DNA of 64,000 nt. Origin: Nitrospira japonica (lineage in GTDB: Bacteria > Nitrospirota > Thermodesulfovibrionia > Thermodesulfovibrionales > SM23-35). The notes below the pieces were generated by a model. That model was not told the DNA's origin. It was given only the letters and a program-made list of their open reading frames with translations, and did not search any database. The stretch lies in the NCBI GenBank assembly GCA_020725385.1, contig DYFC01000054.1, positions 58,555-122,554 of the forward strand, read 5' to 3'. Positions 38,619 to 47,741 of the stretch are shown piece by piece (position 1 is the first letter of the stretch; each line of letters starts with the position of its first letter). Made by a program: the position numbers and the translations under genes.

Positions 38619-41600
38619 CTTTTACTCCTTACTTTTATTTTGTGTTCTCCGCCATAAATTAATGCGTAATCTGGGATTTTTACATTTATGTTTAAATCAG
38701 TAATATCCACAATTTTTATGCCTTTTTCCGAATAAAGAGTCATTGTTAAAGTCTTTATATAATCCACATCCTTAATCTTTCCAAGCATAGCATATAAGTC
38801 AGAAAGGCATGGTATCTCGCCAAACTGCCAGCCTTTAAATTCAAAACCCCCTTTAAGTGGATGAAAGAAATCAGAAATTATCTTTCTTGCATCATTTTCT
38901 ATTTCTGCTGCATCTTCTATATTTTTTGAATATATCTCGATATATGTGTCGGCCTTTATATATAAAGGAGGTATAACTCTTACTGAAGCTACATTTGAAG
39001 AACGCTCAAGCAAATACTCCTTTACTTTTTTACAAAGACTCGGTGTGGGGAAAGGTTTATTTTCAGTGCTAAAAGGAAGTATAACTACCGTGACCCAACC
39101 GGTCTCATATTCATTCTTATCGTTTAAGTTTGGCAGGATTTTAACTTTTGCAATATCCCTTGAAGATTCTTTCACAATATAAATAAAGTCATCTAATGCT
39201 GTTGCTCTTCCTCTGTTTTTTAATATATTAGGAGCACGCTTTAACAAAGAATCTACATCTTCACTATCTGTGCCACCTTCGGCAGCTATCGGATTAAAGA
39301 CCTTATCTATTGATGCTACAGAACTCTGTAATTTATTTATCTCTCCTGATTTTAGATTCCCCTTTTCTCCTCCACCTGTTCTATAATTTACTTTAATATT
39401 ATCTTTCCCTGATGGAGGAAGCATCCCATGAACTTCATCACCAAACCATATAATTCCTGTTAGCCTATCTATAACATAGTGGCGGTCTTTGCTTCCTGAG
39501 CCTGTAAAATCAATTACTTCTTTCCATTCAACCCAAAATTCGATAATCTTTCCTTTAATATCTTTCTTTTCTTCAATAGTGACACCTGATTTGCGTAACG
39601 TATTCATTTCACTTTCTGAATGAATATTGATTTCATTAACCATTATAGAGATGTCTATGACAGGTGAATTCATAACCTTAAAAAGCTGTAAAGCTACATC
39701 ACTGCCAGAACCAATTATTTCATCTTTAATAGTTTGAACCTGTGATGCCCATACTGAATTTAGATAAAAACCCTTAATAGTAGGAAGCATCTCAGTTTCA
39801 TAAAAATCACCTGTTATCGAAGCTTTAAGCCAGAACTTTTCGTTTTCTCCGAAAAAACTGGCTGGTTTCATTTCTTCGTCTATAGAAAAAAAGAGAATAC
39901 CTTTTTTTGTAAATCCTTTGGTCTCATCCTTTATATCAAGTTCTTTCCAGCCCTGTGGCTCTGAATAGTAACTCCACCTGACATCTGGTAGAAAATCTTC
40001 AGGATATTCAAATTTTTCATCAATGTCTATGAAAATACTCAATGGTCCTTTTTTCAATTTTTTATCAAAACTGAAATATACTGAAGGATATAAATCAAAC
40101 AGAGGCTTAAAAGGGGTAAAAGATTCTTTTATACTCTTTTGTTCACAATTATTCTCAACTATTAAATAATCAGGACTATTTTCTTCATCATTAAAATATT
40201 CAAGTTTTATAGAATGAATTTGAGGTGGGTTAAATTCACTGGGTATAATTTCTTTTGAATTGCTTATCTTAAATTCACAACCATAATCACCTTCAACAAG
40301 ACGTACTCTTATCCAGTAATTTTCTTTGCCATTTATTTTTACCTTCTGTATTTTGGGTAAATTCAATATTGAAATAAGGCACTCTTGAGCTTTTGTCTCA
40401 ATATTAACAATAGTTGAATAAAATGCTCCCGGTGATGAAGCCATATTTTCATTTATACCTTCAATTAATCCCCATGTTTCACCATCCCAGTATTCCCATG
40501 AAAGCTTTGGAATATTTTTAACAGAAGAAGGGATACCACGAATTAATTTTAAAAGAATATTTACTTTATATCCTTTTTTAGAAAATGCTTCTTCGCTTGC
40601 CATATAAAAAGTTGAATAAAGTCTTGGTTTTATTCCAAAAGGATATATTTTCCCTGATAAATCAACAGGAACATCATTACAAAATGCCATATCAGGAGTA
40701 ATTCCAGCTTCTTCTATAATTTTTAGTTCTCCCTTTTTGTCATAAAATTCCTTTTTTGCAGCTTCAAGAATATTTTCTGCTCTATATTTTCCACAACCAA
40801 GCAATTCTGAAACCTCTTCCGAAGAGTATCTTAATAATTTAGTTATAGTGTCAATTTTAATTGCGGCTTTTTCCCCTGCGAGTTTTTCATAAAATTCATC
40901 GCCGATACCATGTATCTTTTTAATATCAATAGATGTCTGATATGCGTTAAATGATCTAATGCCTATTTCTCCAATTTTTATTTTGCTAAACAGATTTATG
41001 TTTAAATTTTTATTAATACATCTAATCCATCTGCTTTTAATTTCAAAAAGATTAATTTCTGAGATCTCCTCATCCGAATCTTTATGAAGCAATATATTTC
41101 CGGATGTCTTATCAATTTCTGTTTTGTCAAACTCCTTCCATAAAATATGCTTTTCCTCTTTTTCATCTTTTTTCTCGATTCTTTCAATGCCATATTGCCA
41201 AGAAACATTATCATCAGAAAGAAGTTTTAATATTTTTATAGAAGTATTTTTAAAATTGATTATTAATGTTGCTTTCTTAATGTTAAAAACATTGATGGAG
41301 CCAATATAAAGAATATGCTTTTGAAGATTTAAACCATTAAATAGTTTAGAAGATTTAACTCCATTTATCGAGATAGCATGATTGAATATTTCGTCAGAAT
41401 TCCTATTGGCACTAAACACATTTAACAGTTTAGACGGAGTGGCAAGGATTGAAGTTTCTGTCTCAAAATATATGGGTTTCCCATTTTTATCCTGCGCAGA
41501 AGCCTGCGTTCCTGAAGGAATTAGTATATTATCAATTGTGCCCTGACTTAACAAAAATGTTAGAGGCGTCCTGCTTGGTTTTGGAGGCAAAAGAGATACA

Positions 41601-41815
41601 CCAAATGTCTCAAGAAAAGCTATAGAATGTCTGTAAGGAGCGAGATTTAAACGATTTGCAATAATTTCGTAGAGGTGCATAAAAATCTTTGATAGAGCAG
41701 TGCCAAATTCACCTTCAATTCCATATGTCCATTCTGGAGTATAATATGGTATTTTACCTGTGATTTCTTTGAGAATAATTTCTTTGTCTTTCTTAACTAT
41801 ATCAGGAATATTCAT
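38612..41815 (-). CDS. Large baseplate J-like protein with helix-hairpin-helix-like insertion
   Basis: IIWFGDEVHGMLPPSGKDNIKVNYRTGGGEKGNL; AAEGGTDSEDVDSLLKRAPNILKNRGRATALDDF; insertion IHGIGDEFYEKLAGEKAAIKIDTITKLLRYSSEEVSELLGCGKYRAENILEAAKK. Confidence 0.85.
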   Translation of the reverse strand: MNIPDIVKKDKEIILKEITGKIPYYTPEWTYGIEGEFGTALSKIFMHLYEIIANRLNLAPYRHSIAFLETFGVSLLPPKPSRTPLTFLLSQGTIDNILIPSGTQASAQDKNGKPIYFETETSILATPSKLLNVFSANRNSDEIFNHAISINGVKSSKLFNGLNLQKHILYIGSINVFNIKKATLIINFKNTSIKILKLLSDDNVSWQYGIERIEKKDEKEEKHILWKEFDKTEIDKTSGNILLHKDSDEEISEINLFEIKSRWIRCINKNLNINLFSKIKIGEIGIRSFNAYQTSIDIKKIHGIGDEFYEKLAGEKAAIKIDTITKLLRYSSEEVSELLGCGKYRAENILEAAKKEFYDKKGELKIIEEAGITPDMAFCNDVPVDLSGKIYPFGIKPRLYSTFYMASEEAFSKKGYKVNILLKLIRGIPSSVKNIPKLSWEYWDGETWGLIEGINENMASSPGAFYSTIVNIETKAQECLISILNLPKIQKVKINGKENYWIRVRLVEGDYGCEFKISNSKEIIPSEFNPPQIHSIKLEYFNDEENSPDYLIVENNCEQKSIKESFTPFKPLFDLYPSVYFSFDKKLKKGPLSIFIDIDEKFEYPEDFLPDVRWSYYSEPQGWKELDIKDETKGFTKKGILFFSIDEEMKPASFFGENEKFWLKASITGDFYETEMLPTIKGFYLNSVWASQVQTIKDEIIGSGSDVALQLFKVMNSPVIDISIMVNEINIHSESEMNTLRKSGVTIEEKKDIKGKIIEFWVEWKEVIDFTGSGSKDRHYVIDRLTGIIWFGDEVHGMLPPSGKDNIKVNYRTGGGEKGNLKSGEINKLQSSVASIDKVFNPIAAEGGTDSEDVDSLLKRAPNILKNRGRATALDDFIYIVKESSRDIAKVKILPNLNDKNEYETGWVTVVILPFSTENKPFPTPSLCKKVKEYLLERSSNVASVRVIPPLYIKADTYIEIYSKNIEDAAEIENDARKIISDFFHPLKGGFEFKGWQFGEIPCLSDLYAMLGKIKDVDYIKTLTMTLYSEKGIKIVDITDLNINVKIPDYALIYGGEHKIKVRSKSC

Positions 41816-41817
41816 AT

Positions 41818-42237
41818 CTATTTTTCTTTCAAATAAAATGGATAAACAAGATTAAACCTGTTGTTAGTATTTCTTATTCTATAATCTATATTTATAAGAA
41901 GCTTTCCATTACTAATTTCTTTTGTGTCAATATTAATTGACATTAATTCAATTCGGGGTTCCCATGTAATAAGAGCTTCCCTTACAGTTTTTTCTATTAA
42001 TGTAATAGTAGCGGTATTAACAGAAGCAAAGACAAAATCATGGATTCCGCAACCAAAGTCAGGACGCATGACCCTTTCACCTTTTGAAGTGCTGAGAATT
42101 ATTAAAATTGCTTCTTTTATATCTTCTTCATAAGAAGACTCAGCAATCTTGCCTTCATATGTCACTTGTATAGGAAATTTCCATCCTCTGCCAAGAAAAT
42201 TCTTATCCATATTTATCCTATTAACACTGTTGTACAA
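41818..42237 (-). CDS. GPW/gp25 family baseplate protein
   Basis: LGRGWKFPIQVTYEGKIAESSYEEDIKEAILIILSTSKGERVMRPDFGCGIHDFVFASVNTAT. Confidence 0.93.
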   Translation of the reverse strand: MYNSVNRINMDKNFLGRGWKFPIQVTYEGKIAESSYEEDIKEAILIILSTSKGERVMRPDFGCGIHDFVFASVNTATITLIEKTVREALITWEPRIELMSINIDTKEISNGKLLINIDYRIRNTNNRFNLVYPFYLKEK

Positions 42238-42506
42238 CCAATTGAAATAGTATTTGGAGGCCCTGTTTCAATGATTGTATCTCCCTGGCGCACTGCCGGA
42301 AAATTATTAATTAATACTGTCAAACTCCCTATAGCAACTACACCACCTGCATGAGGAACTGTGCCTGATACTAAAGGACATGTATGAAAATCAATTCCAG
42401 CACGCCATGCAGGCATTCCACCAATTAAAACATTTGCGCTCCCTGGCCCTGGACCAAGTGGAGTGCCATGACTTGTCATATCGCCTACTCTTGCCGCTAA
42501 CGACAT
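42213..42506 (-). CDS. PAAR-domain spike-tip protein
   Basis: MSLAARVGDMTSHGTPLGPGPGSANVLIGGMPAWRAGIDFHTCP...GSLTVLINNFPAVRQGDTI. Confidence 0.93.
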   Translation of the reverse strand: MSLAARVGDMTSHGTPLGPGPGSANVLIGGMPAWRAGIDFHTCPLVSGTVPHAGGVVAIGSLTVLINNFPAVRQGDTIIETGPPNTISIGCTTVLIG

Positions 42507-42535
42507 ATAATCCTCCGAGTTTTCAGGGTAAGCTG

Positions 42536-43192
42536 CTAATTTATCTTCACTAGCGCTCCTTGTATTGTTAGTGTTGCTCCTGCTTTTATAGTCATCATGG
42601 AATCTGATGAAATTTCTATAATGTTTGCTTTGATCTTCAATTGCATTCTACATTCAATATTTATAGAATTCTGAACAGAATCTATAGTCATCTTATTACT
42701 GCCTGTTTTATCAACTATTTCTATTTTTTCCTGACCTGATGAATCATCTAAAAGAATTTTATGTCCTGCTTTAGTGTGTATCTCTATCTTTTCTTGAGAA
42801 GATGAATCATTATCATTAAATATAATTTCATGTCCACTCCGTGATTTTATTTTCCTTATATTATTCCCACCATCTTGATTTGATTCAGGAGGCTGAGCTG
42901 TATTATTCCAGAGCGAACCAATAACATATGGATGATTTATATCACCATGTTCAAATGCAATTAGGACTTCATCACCTGTTTCTGGAAGAAAGAAAGTCCC
43001 GCGATTACTTCCTGACATTAAAGTTGCAACACGTATCCAATCTGTTTCATTATTGTCTGAAAGCCACGGGAACCTCACTTTTACCCTTCCCAATCCATCA
43101 GGGTCCTGATTATTTGTTACTATACCCGGTGCAACACCGTACATTCTTCTTTGAGTCTCTGTGCTAATATCAAGAGCATCCAGTAGGCTCAT
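42536..43192 (-). CDS. Phage baseplate assembly protein V / VgrG gp5-like spike protein
   Basis: GVAPGIVTNNQDPDGLGRVKVRFPWLSDNNETDWIRVATLMSGSNRGTFFLPETGDEVLIAFEHGDINHPYVIGSLWN. Confidence 0.93.
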   Translation of the reverse strand: MSLLDALDISTETQRRMYGVAPGIVTNNQDPDGLGRVKVRFPWLSDNNETDWIRVATLMSGSNRGTFFLPETGDEVLIAFEHGDINHPYVIGSLWNNTAQPPESNQDGGNNIRKIKSRSGHEIIFNDNDSSSQEKIEIHTKAGHKILLDDSSGQEKIEIVDKTGSNKMTIDSVQNSINIECRMQLKIKANIIEISSDSMMTIKAGATLTIQGALVKIN

Positions 43193-44280
43193 AACGAACT
43201 CCTCCTGACTGAAAATCTGGTTCTGTAACCATTTGAACTAATAGTATGAACTGTTCCTTTTACATAGTATTTGCCGCTAAATCTTTCACCGAGTTTATCA
43301 AGCTTGATTGTAACTCCCGGCTTTATCTGAGGGATGCCAATACATTCACCCTCTCCTTCTATTAGAGAATTGCTTGCTCTATTTAATTCTGCCACTGCGA
43401 TTGAATTAGCATGTTCCTGAGAAGTTACAGGTATGTTCGTTATAACTCTCCGTATCGTACCAATTCTCTCTTCAGCTATCTGGCTTCCTGTCCGTGTACC
43501 TGGTTCATGTGTTCTTTCATTTCCTGAAGAAGCACGTCCGACAAAAGGACTTGAAGGATCAGCAGGATTATGGCCTCTAACTTCTACCTCAGTTACAAGA
43601 CCTGATGTTTTTAATGTTGGACGAAAACTGATAATATCTTTCCCAAGAGACAATGTAAGTATTTCTGTTGAGTTGTCTCTTGGATTAATAAAATATAGTG
43701 TCTGTCTCTGGACATTAAATTCATAATTAATCTCCTGTGTAAGTCTTAGAAGAAATGAGTAGTATGTCTCGGTACTATTCTTTCTTATAAAGTTTATAGT
43801 TATAGATGAATCATCAGCAACGCAAGACAACTGTGCTTCGTTTGCAATTGTCCTTGCAATATCACTATATTTTTGTCTTATGAATGTTCTTTCAGGAGAA
43901 GACCTCTTAATAAAATCATAAGACATATCCTGACCGCTTACAGTAATCTCTGGAAGTTCACCGGTAAAATAACCTGGTTCAATTGAAGTAATTTTCCCTG
44001 TGATCATTTGTTCGAGATTCCCGCTATATCCAGCCTTAATTATTATTTTGTTGCCTACATTTAATAATTCATGGTCAAGCCATTTAAATTTTTGTGTTTT
44101 CATGTCAAAGCCATCATGCAATGTCATTCTGAAGCTTGCACCTTCATCAAGTTTTTCTTCTATACTTACATCAAGAATAGATTTAGACATATCTGCATAA
44201 AGTTTTTGATTCTCTATCTCAATCTCAAAATAAGGAGCATAGAAATTTGAAGCTGTAAGAGATAATAGTTCTAATGCCAT
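43189..44280 (-). CDS. Phage late control D / gp27-like spike protein
   Basis: ITGKITSIEPGYFTGELPEITVSGQDMSYDFIK; 4-bp overlap with gpV gene. Confidence 0.88.
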   Translation of the reverse strand: MALELLSLTASNFYAPYFEIEIENQKLYADMSKSILDVSIEEKLDEGASFRMTLHDGFDMKTQKFKWLDHELLNVGNKIIIKAGYSGNLEQMITGKITSIEPGYFTGELPEITVSGQDMSYDFIKRSSPERTFIRQKYSDIARTIANEAQLSCVADDSSITINFIRKNSTETYYSFLLRLTQEINYEFNVQRQTLYFINPRDNSTEILTLSLGKDIISFRPTLKTSGLVTEVEVRGHNPADPSSPFVGRASSGNERTHEPGTRTGSQIAEERIGTIRRVITNIPVTSQEHANSIAVAELNRASNSLIEGEGECIGIPQIKPGVTIKLDKLGERFSGKYYVKGTVHTISSNGYRTRFSVRRSSL

Positions 44281-44283
44281 AAA

Positions 44284-44952
44284 TTATTCCTTTGCTGGAA
44301 TTATAATTTCCTGTCCCGGTGATAATACCATCGGATTTTCAATTTCATTTGCATATGCAATTAATCTCCAATCTGCAGGATTACCATATTCCTTTGCAGC
44401 GATTAACCAGATGCTATCACCGCTTTTAACAATATATTTTTTAGTAATATCAGAAGAATGAAGATCAATTTCCCTAACCTGAACATCTACTTCACGGTAT
44501 TCTTTCAAAGTTACATTGAGCGTAGCTCTAACAGGAATTCCTTCCGGAAGAAACATTGTAAACCTCTTTGATACGCGTTCGATAATGCATTGGAAAATAA
44601 ATGCTCCCCATACAAAGAGACAGATAGGAGGAGCGTGCAGATCCGAGTCAATATCCATAAGTCCTTTAGTTATCCCCGGAAGATTGCTGAACATGCTGCC
44701 AGCATCCCAGCCAGTAATTCGATCTGTAAAAATTCTCACATCAATACCTTCTTCATAAGTATCAAAGAAAAGATCAAGGGTTACTGTACGTGCATTTCCT
44801 CTTACAAATTGAAAAACAGGAGAAGCAAGTCCCGGAATGTTTACTTCAGCAAATTGATTGCTTTTTTCAACACTCAATTCTTTCGGATTGAAAAGGAATG
44901 GGACTACAAGCAGTGGATTATCTTTTCTAGTAAGAAAAGCTTTTACCAACAT
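44284..44952 (-). CDS. LysM-containing tail protein (Afp7-like)
   Basis: PFLFNPKELSVEKSNQFAE...; C-term LysM YIVKSGDSIWLIAAKEYGNPADWRLIAYANEIENPMVLSPGQEIIIPA. Confidence 0.9.
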   Translation of the reverse strand: MLVKAFLTRKDNPLLVVPFLFNPKELSVEKSNQFAEVNIPGLASPVFQFVRGNARTVTLDLFFDTYEEGIDVRIFTDRITGWDAGSMFSNLPGITKGLMDIDSDLHAPPICLFVWGAFIFQCIIERVSKRFTMFLPEGIPVRATLNVTLKEYREVDVQVREIDLHSSDITKKYIVKSGDSIWLIAAKEYGNPADWRLIAYANEIENPMVLSPGQEIIIPAKE

Positions 44953-44968
44953 CTGTTATTTCCTTTAT

Positions 44969-45007
44969 CTTGTAACTTGAGTACTTGGAAATTTGGACAC
45001 TTATGAA
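44969..45007. repeat. Degenerate 8-nt tandem repeat, intergenic
   Basis: CTTGTAA CTTGAGTA CTTGGAAA TTTGGACA CTTATGAA. Confidence 0.55.
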
Positions 45008-46084
45008 TCATGTCAGTCCTCTCCTTTCTCTTTCCAGCCTTATTCTTCTTTCAATATTTTGATAAACCTGATCAGAAATACGATTTATATCAAGATGTTG
45101 TTTTATCGCTACGCTAATATCCCTGGAAGAGTAATGATTTTTTTGTCTCATTGCCTCTTTTGTCTCAAATATAACCTTTTTGATTTCCTCAACCTCATGT
45201 TCCATCTTGCGCTGACTATGGAAATAAACATTATCAATTGTAGTCTTGTAACTGTCTATTTCCCCAAATTTTTTCCTTTCGATAGGAAATCTTCCTGTCC
45301 CCCCTTTCTCAAAGGGGAAACTATTTTTATTGTCTTTTTCTTCTTTATGAAACATGAATTTTTTGTAGGACATTTCAATTGTTTTAGGCATATAATTATG
45401 GGACATGAATTTAGTGTGAGCATCATAGTCTCTGATTCCTATATAGATAAAATTATTCGTTGACATGAGTCTTTGTAGTTGGTGAACAAAAGGAGATTGT
45501 AAAGTGTTAAGAAAAATTCCTCTTAGCCCTCCTTTCCCTATAAAACCATACGAGAATGTGTTTTCAAGAGTAGGGGTATAGTTTATAATTTTTTTCAAAA
45601 AAGGAATGCAGCGAGTACCCCCTTTTTGCAAATAGGGATAAGGTAGGATTTGGGAAAACTTAACTGTTACTGGGTTAAAAATAAGAAAAGGTTTATTATA
45701 TTTATTAAAGTAATCAAACTGCCAGATAACTAAGTTATCAGGTAAATAAGTATTTTGTTTATCTTGGTTACTTGAATTAATGTTTGTTGTTTGATAATTG
45801 GGGATTTTCCTTGCAAAATTTAATTGATTAAACATCCTTAAATAAAAATTAAAATTTAGCCTGAAGTGGTTGTTGATTAGTTCTGTGCGATAAATATTTG
45901 TTAGTTTACTTATAATATTTCTGTCAAATAATCTGAGGAAAACAAGTGCAGGAAATTTGCTTGAGTTTGTGAAAAGTTTATGCTTACCGGTAATTCTGTC
46001 ACAAAAATTTAAAATATAAAAACCAATATGCAATTTTAAAGTTTTATCATTTTTAAATAAGTTAATTTTTTTGTATAATTTCAT
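45008..46084 (-). CDS. Hypothetical eCIS-locus protein containing palindromic repeat insertions
   Basis: C-terminal ~65 aa (MEHEVEEIKKVIFETKEAMRQ...NIERRIRLERERRGL) looks domain-like; N-terminal part low-complexity with three KGG repeat copies. Confidence 0.45.
   Translation of the reverse strand: MKLYKKINLFKNDKTLKLHIGFYILNFCDRITGKHKLFTNSSKFPALVFLRLFDRNIISKLTNIYRTELINNHFRLNFNFYLRMFNQLNFARKIPNYQTTNINSSNQDKQNTYLPDNLVIWQFDYFNKYNKPFLIFNPVTVKFSQILPYPYLQKGGTRCIPFLKKIINYTPTLENTFSYGFIGKGGLRGIFLNTLQSPFVHQLQRLMSTNNFIYIGIRDYDAHTKFMSHNYMPKTIEMSYKKFMFHKEEKDNKNSFPFEKGGTGRFPIERKKFGEIDSYKTTIDNVYFHSQRKMEHEVEEIKKVIFETKEAMRQKNHYSSRDISVAIKQHLDINRISDQVYQNIERRIRLERERRGLT
45290..45325. repeat. Palindromic coding repeat copy 1 (PFEKGGTGRFP)
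   Basis: cctgtcccccctttctcaaaggggaaac: CCCCTTTGAGAAAGGGG on minus strand. Confidence 0.6.
45484..45545. repeat. Palindromic coding repeat copy 2 (GKGGLRGIFLNTLQSPF)
   Basis: acaaaaggagattgtaaag...ttcctcttagccctcctttccctat. Confidence 0.5.
45597..45650. repeat. Palindromic coding repeat copy 3 (YLQKGGTRCIPF)
   Basis: tcaaaaaaggaatgcagcgagtaccccctttttgcaaatagggataagg. Confidence 0.5.
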
Positions 46085-46171
46085 TTTTTTATTAATTCTT
46101 ATGTTTATTCTTAGTTTTTCTCTAATTTAGCTGGTTCAAAACCTCTTTTGATGCTCTTGTAAAAACTTCTG

Positions 46172-46337
46172 TGTCATTCCTGCGACAGCAGGAAAAAAGT
46201 TTCTTCACATATTGTTACATACAAGTCTATCCAACTTAGGATTCTTTTCCTTAATCATCTGTAACTTTTAATCCCTTTTCGACTTCTTTATTTGTTTTTC
46301 ATATTTTTCTGGATTCCCGCTTTCGCGGGAATGACAT
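46172..46337. repeat. REPIN-like element: two inverted REP hairpins with TGTCATTCC/GGAATGACA ends
   Basis: TGTCATTCCTGCGACAGCAGGAA at left; GGATTCCCGCTTTCGCGGGAATGACA at right, inverted orientation. Confidence 0.7.
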
Positions 46338-46411
46338 ATATAATTCTTTCTACCATCAAAGTAACAGTTCTTCTACTTGTTCAGTAACTTTTAGGAGATG
46401 AACCTTATTAT

Positions 46412-47725
46412 TTAAGTAGTAGTTACCCGCCTTCCAAACACATTAATATCCCGACAAAGATCAGGGGTTCCGCTACCTGCTCCATAACAAGAAGCCTCAC
46501 AAGAAGCTGGCAAACCTTCACTGTATACTCCTCTTGTAAGGTGAACAATTTCATGTAAGATTGTTGACGCCAGAGGCTGACATCCCGGAGAAGAATCTGG
46601 ATGAGTAGGAAAAGACCGACTTCCAATTGTCATTATGTTCGCGGGAATAGAATAACCAGTAGCTTCAGCACAGGCACCGCCAATTACAGCCGAACGCCTG
46701 CAGCGAATATCTAATCCATGTCTAATAAGATTTCTTTGTATTCTGGAACGCCGAGATTCTTCAATACAGTCTGTATTAAAAATCTTATCCAAAGCATCCC
46801 GTGTAGCCATTTCAGCTGTTGCAAACCCAAAATCAGATGGCGAGCAACTACGCCGAACAACAACACTAACTCCTTCTGCTGTGAACCTATAATCTTCAGA
46901 TACAGACCCGCCACCATCTCCTTGTAATTGAATCCTTGTCATATTTATATTTGTGAACCCACTCTGTTGAACAACATGTGTTAACTCATGTGCTAATAGT
47001 TTCTTGCCCTGTGTTGTAGTCGGACTATATCTTCCTGCATTGAAAAATATATCCCTCCCAATAGTAAATGCTTCGGCATTCAACTCATTTGATTTCTTTG
47101 AAGCATATGAGTCTGTATGAAGTCTTACGTGGTTGAAGTCATATCCAAATCTGTTTTCCATGAATGAACGAGTATTGTCATCAAGCCTTTGGCCTGAACC
47201 CTTTTTCGACATTATCTCACCAATCTGTGCTTGCTCATTATTAATAGACGCCGAATTGCCAACCAAGTCAGAACTGCTAAGGTTTAATAGTTGGCCACTT
47301 GGCGATTTAAAAGCTTGACTCCTTTTTTCCATTTTCATTATACTAACTGATACCCTTTCTGCCTCCTCTTCAGCTTTACAACCTGGACAACTGCCACCGC
47401 AGGAACACTTACGGCTTATAGCTAATGGCTTATTGCTTATAGCTGGTTCATGATTGCCTAATGATGACTGACTTAACAGACTTGCAGTAAAATTATTCCC
47501 GTAATTTTTCTGCATAAATGACATTGCACAAGATTCTTTACCTAAAGACTTTGCCTGAGATAGAGCTAAATTCAGACCTTCAGATGATATGTGAGGACTC
47601 CTTAACCTGTGGCATATCCCGCAAGAATTACAGGAATTTGCCTCTATGTTCTTATTTAGTTTTTTGAGAGCAGTATGGTTTATTTTAGCCTTATCGTTTC
47701 TCTCTATCAGAATTCTCTCTTTCAA
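46412..47725 (-). CDS. DUF4157 protein with C-terminal zincin domain, eCIS-associated
   Basis: YDFNHVRLHTDSYASKKSNELNAEAFTIGRDIFFNAGRYSPTTTQGKKLLAHELTHVVQQ; C-term LASTILHEIVHLTRGVYSEGLPASCEASCYG. Confidence 0.88.
   Translation of the reverse strand: MKERILIERNDKAKINHTALKKLNKNIEANSCNSCGICHRLRSPHISSEGLNLALSQAKSLGKESCAMSFMQKNYGNNFTASLLSQSSLGNHEPAISNKPLAISRKCSCGGSCPGCKAEEEAERVSVSIMKMEKRSQAFKSPSGQLLNLSSSDLVGNSASINNEQAQIGEIMSKKGSGQRLDDNTRSFMENRFGYDFNHVRLHTDSYASKKSNELNAEAFTIGRDIFFNAGRYSPTTTQGKKLLAHELTHVVQQSGFTNINMTRIQLQGDGGGSVSEDYRFTAEGVSVVVRRSCSPSDFGFATAEMATRDALDKIFNTDCIEESRRSRIQRNLIRHGLDIRCRRSAVIGGACAEATGYSIPANIMTIGSRSFPTHPDSSPGCQPLASTILHEIVHLTRGVYSEGLPASCEASCYGAGSGTPDLCRDINVFGRRVTTT
47413..47444. 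repeat. Degenerate 7-nt tandem repeat within DUF4157 gene
   Basis: Minus strand AGCTATA AGCAATA AGCCATT AGCTATA AGCC; encodes AISNKPLAISRK. Confidence 0.65.
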
Positions 47726-47741
47726 CTTAAAATCCTCCTTT

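Noticed and set aside
42213-44280. Type VI secretion system (VgrG/PAAR)
   Set aside because: No TssJ/TssL/TssM or TssB/C-type sheath genes; the sheath is a single phage/Afp-like protein.
46085-46411. Unannotated ncRNA or tRNA in the gap between eCIS genes
   Set aside because: The structure is explained by two inverted REP hairpins; no tRNA-like cloverleaf recognised.
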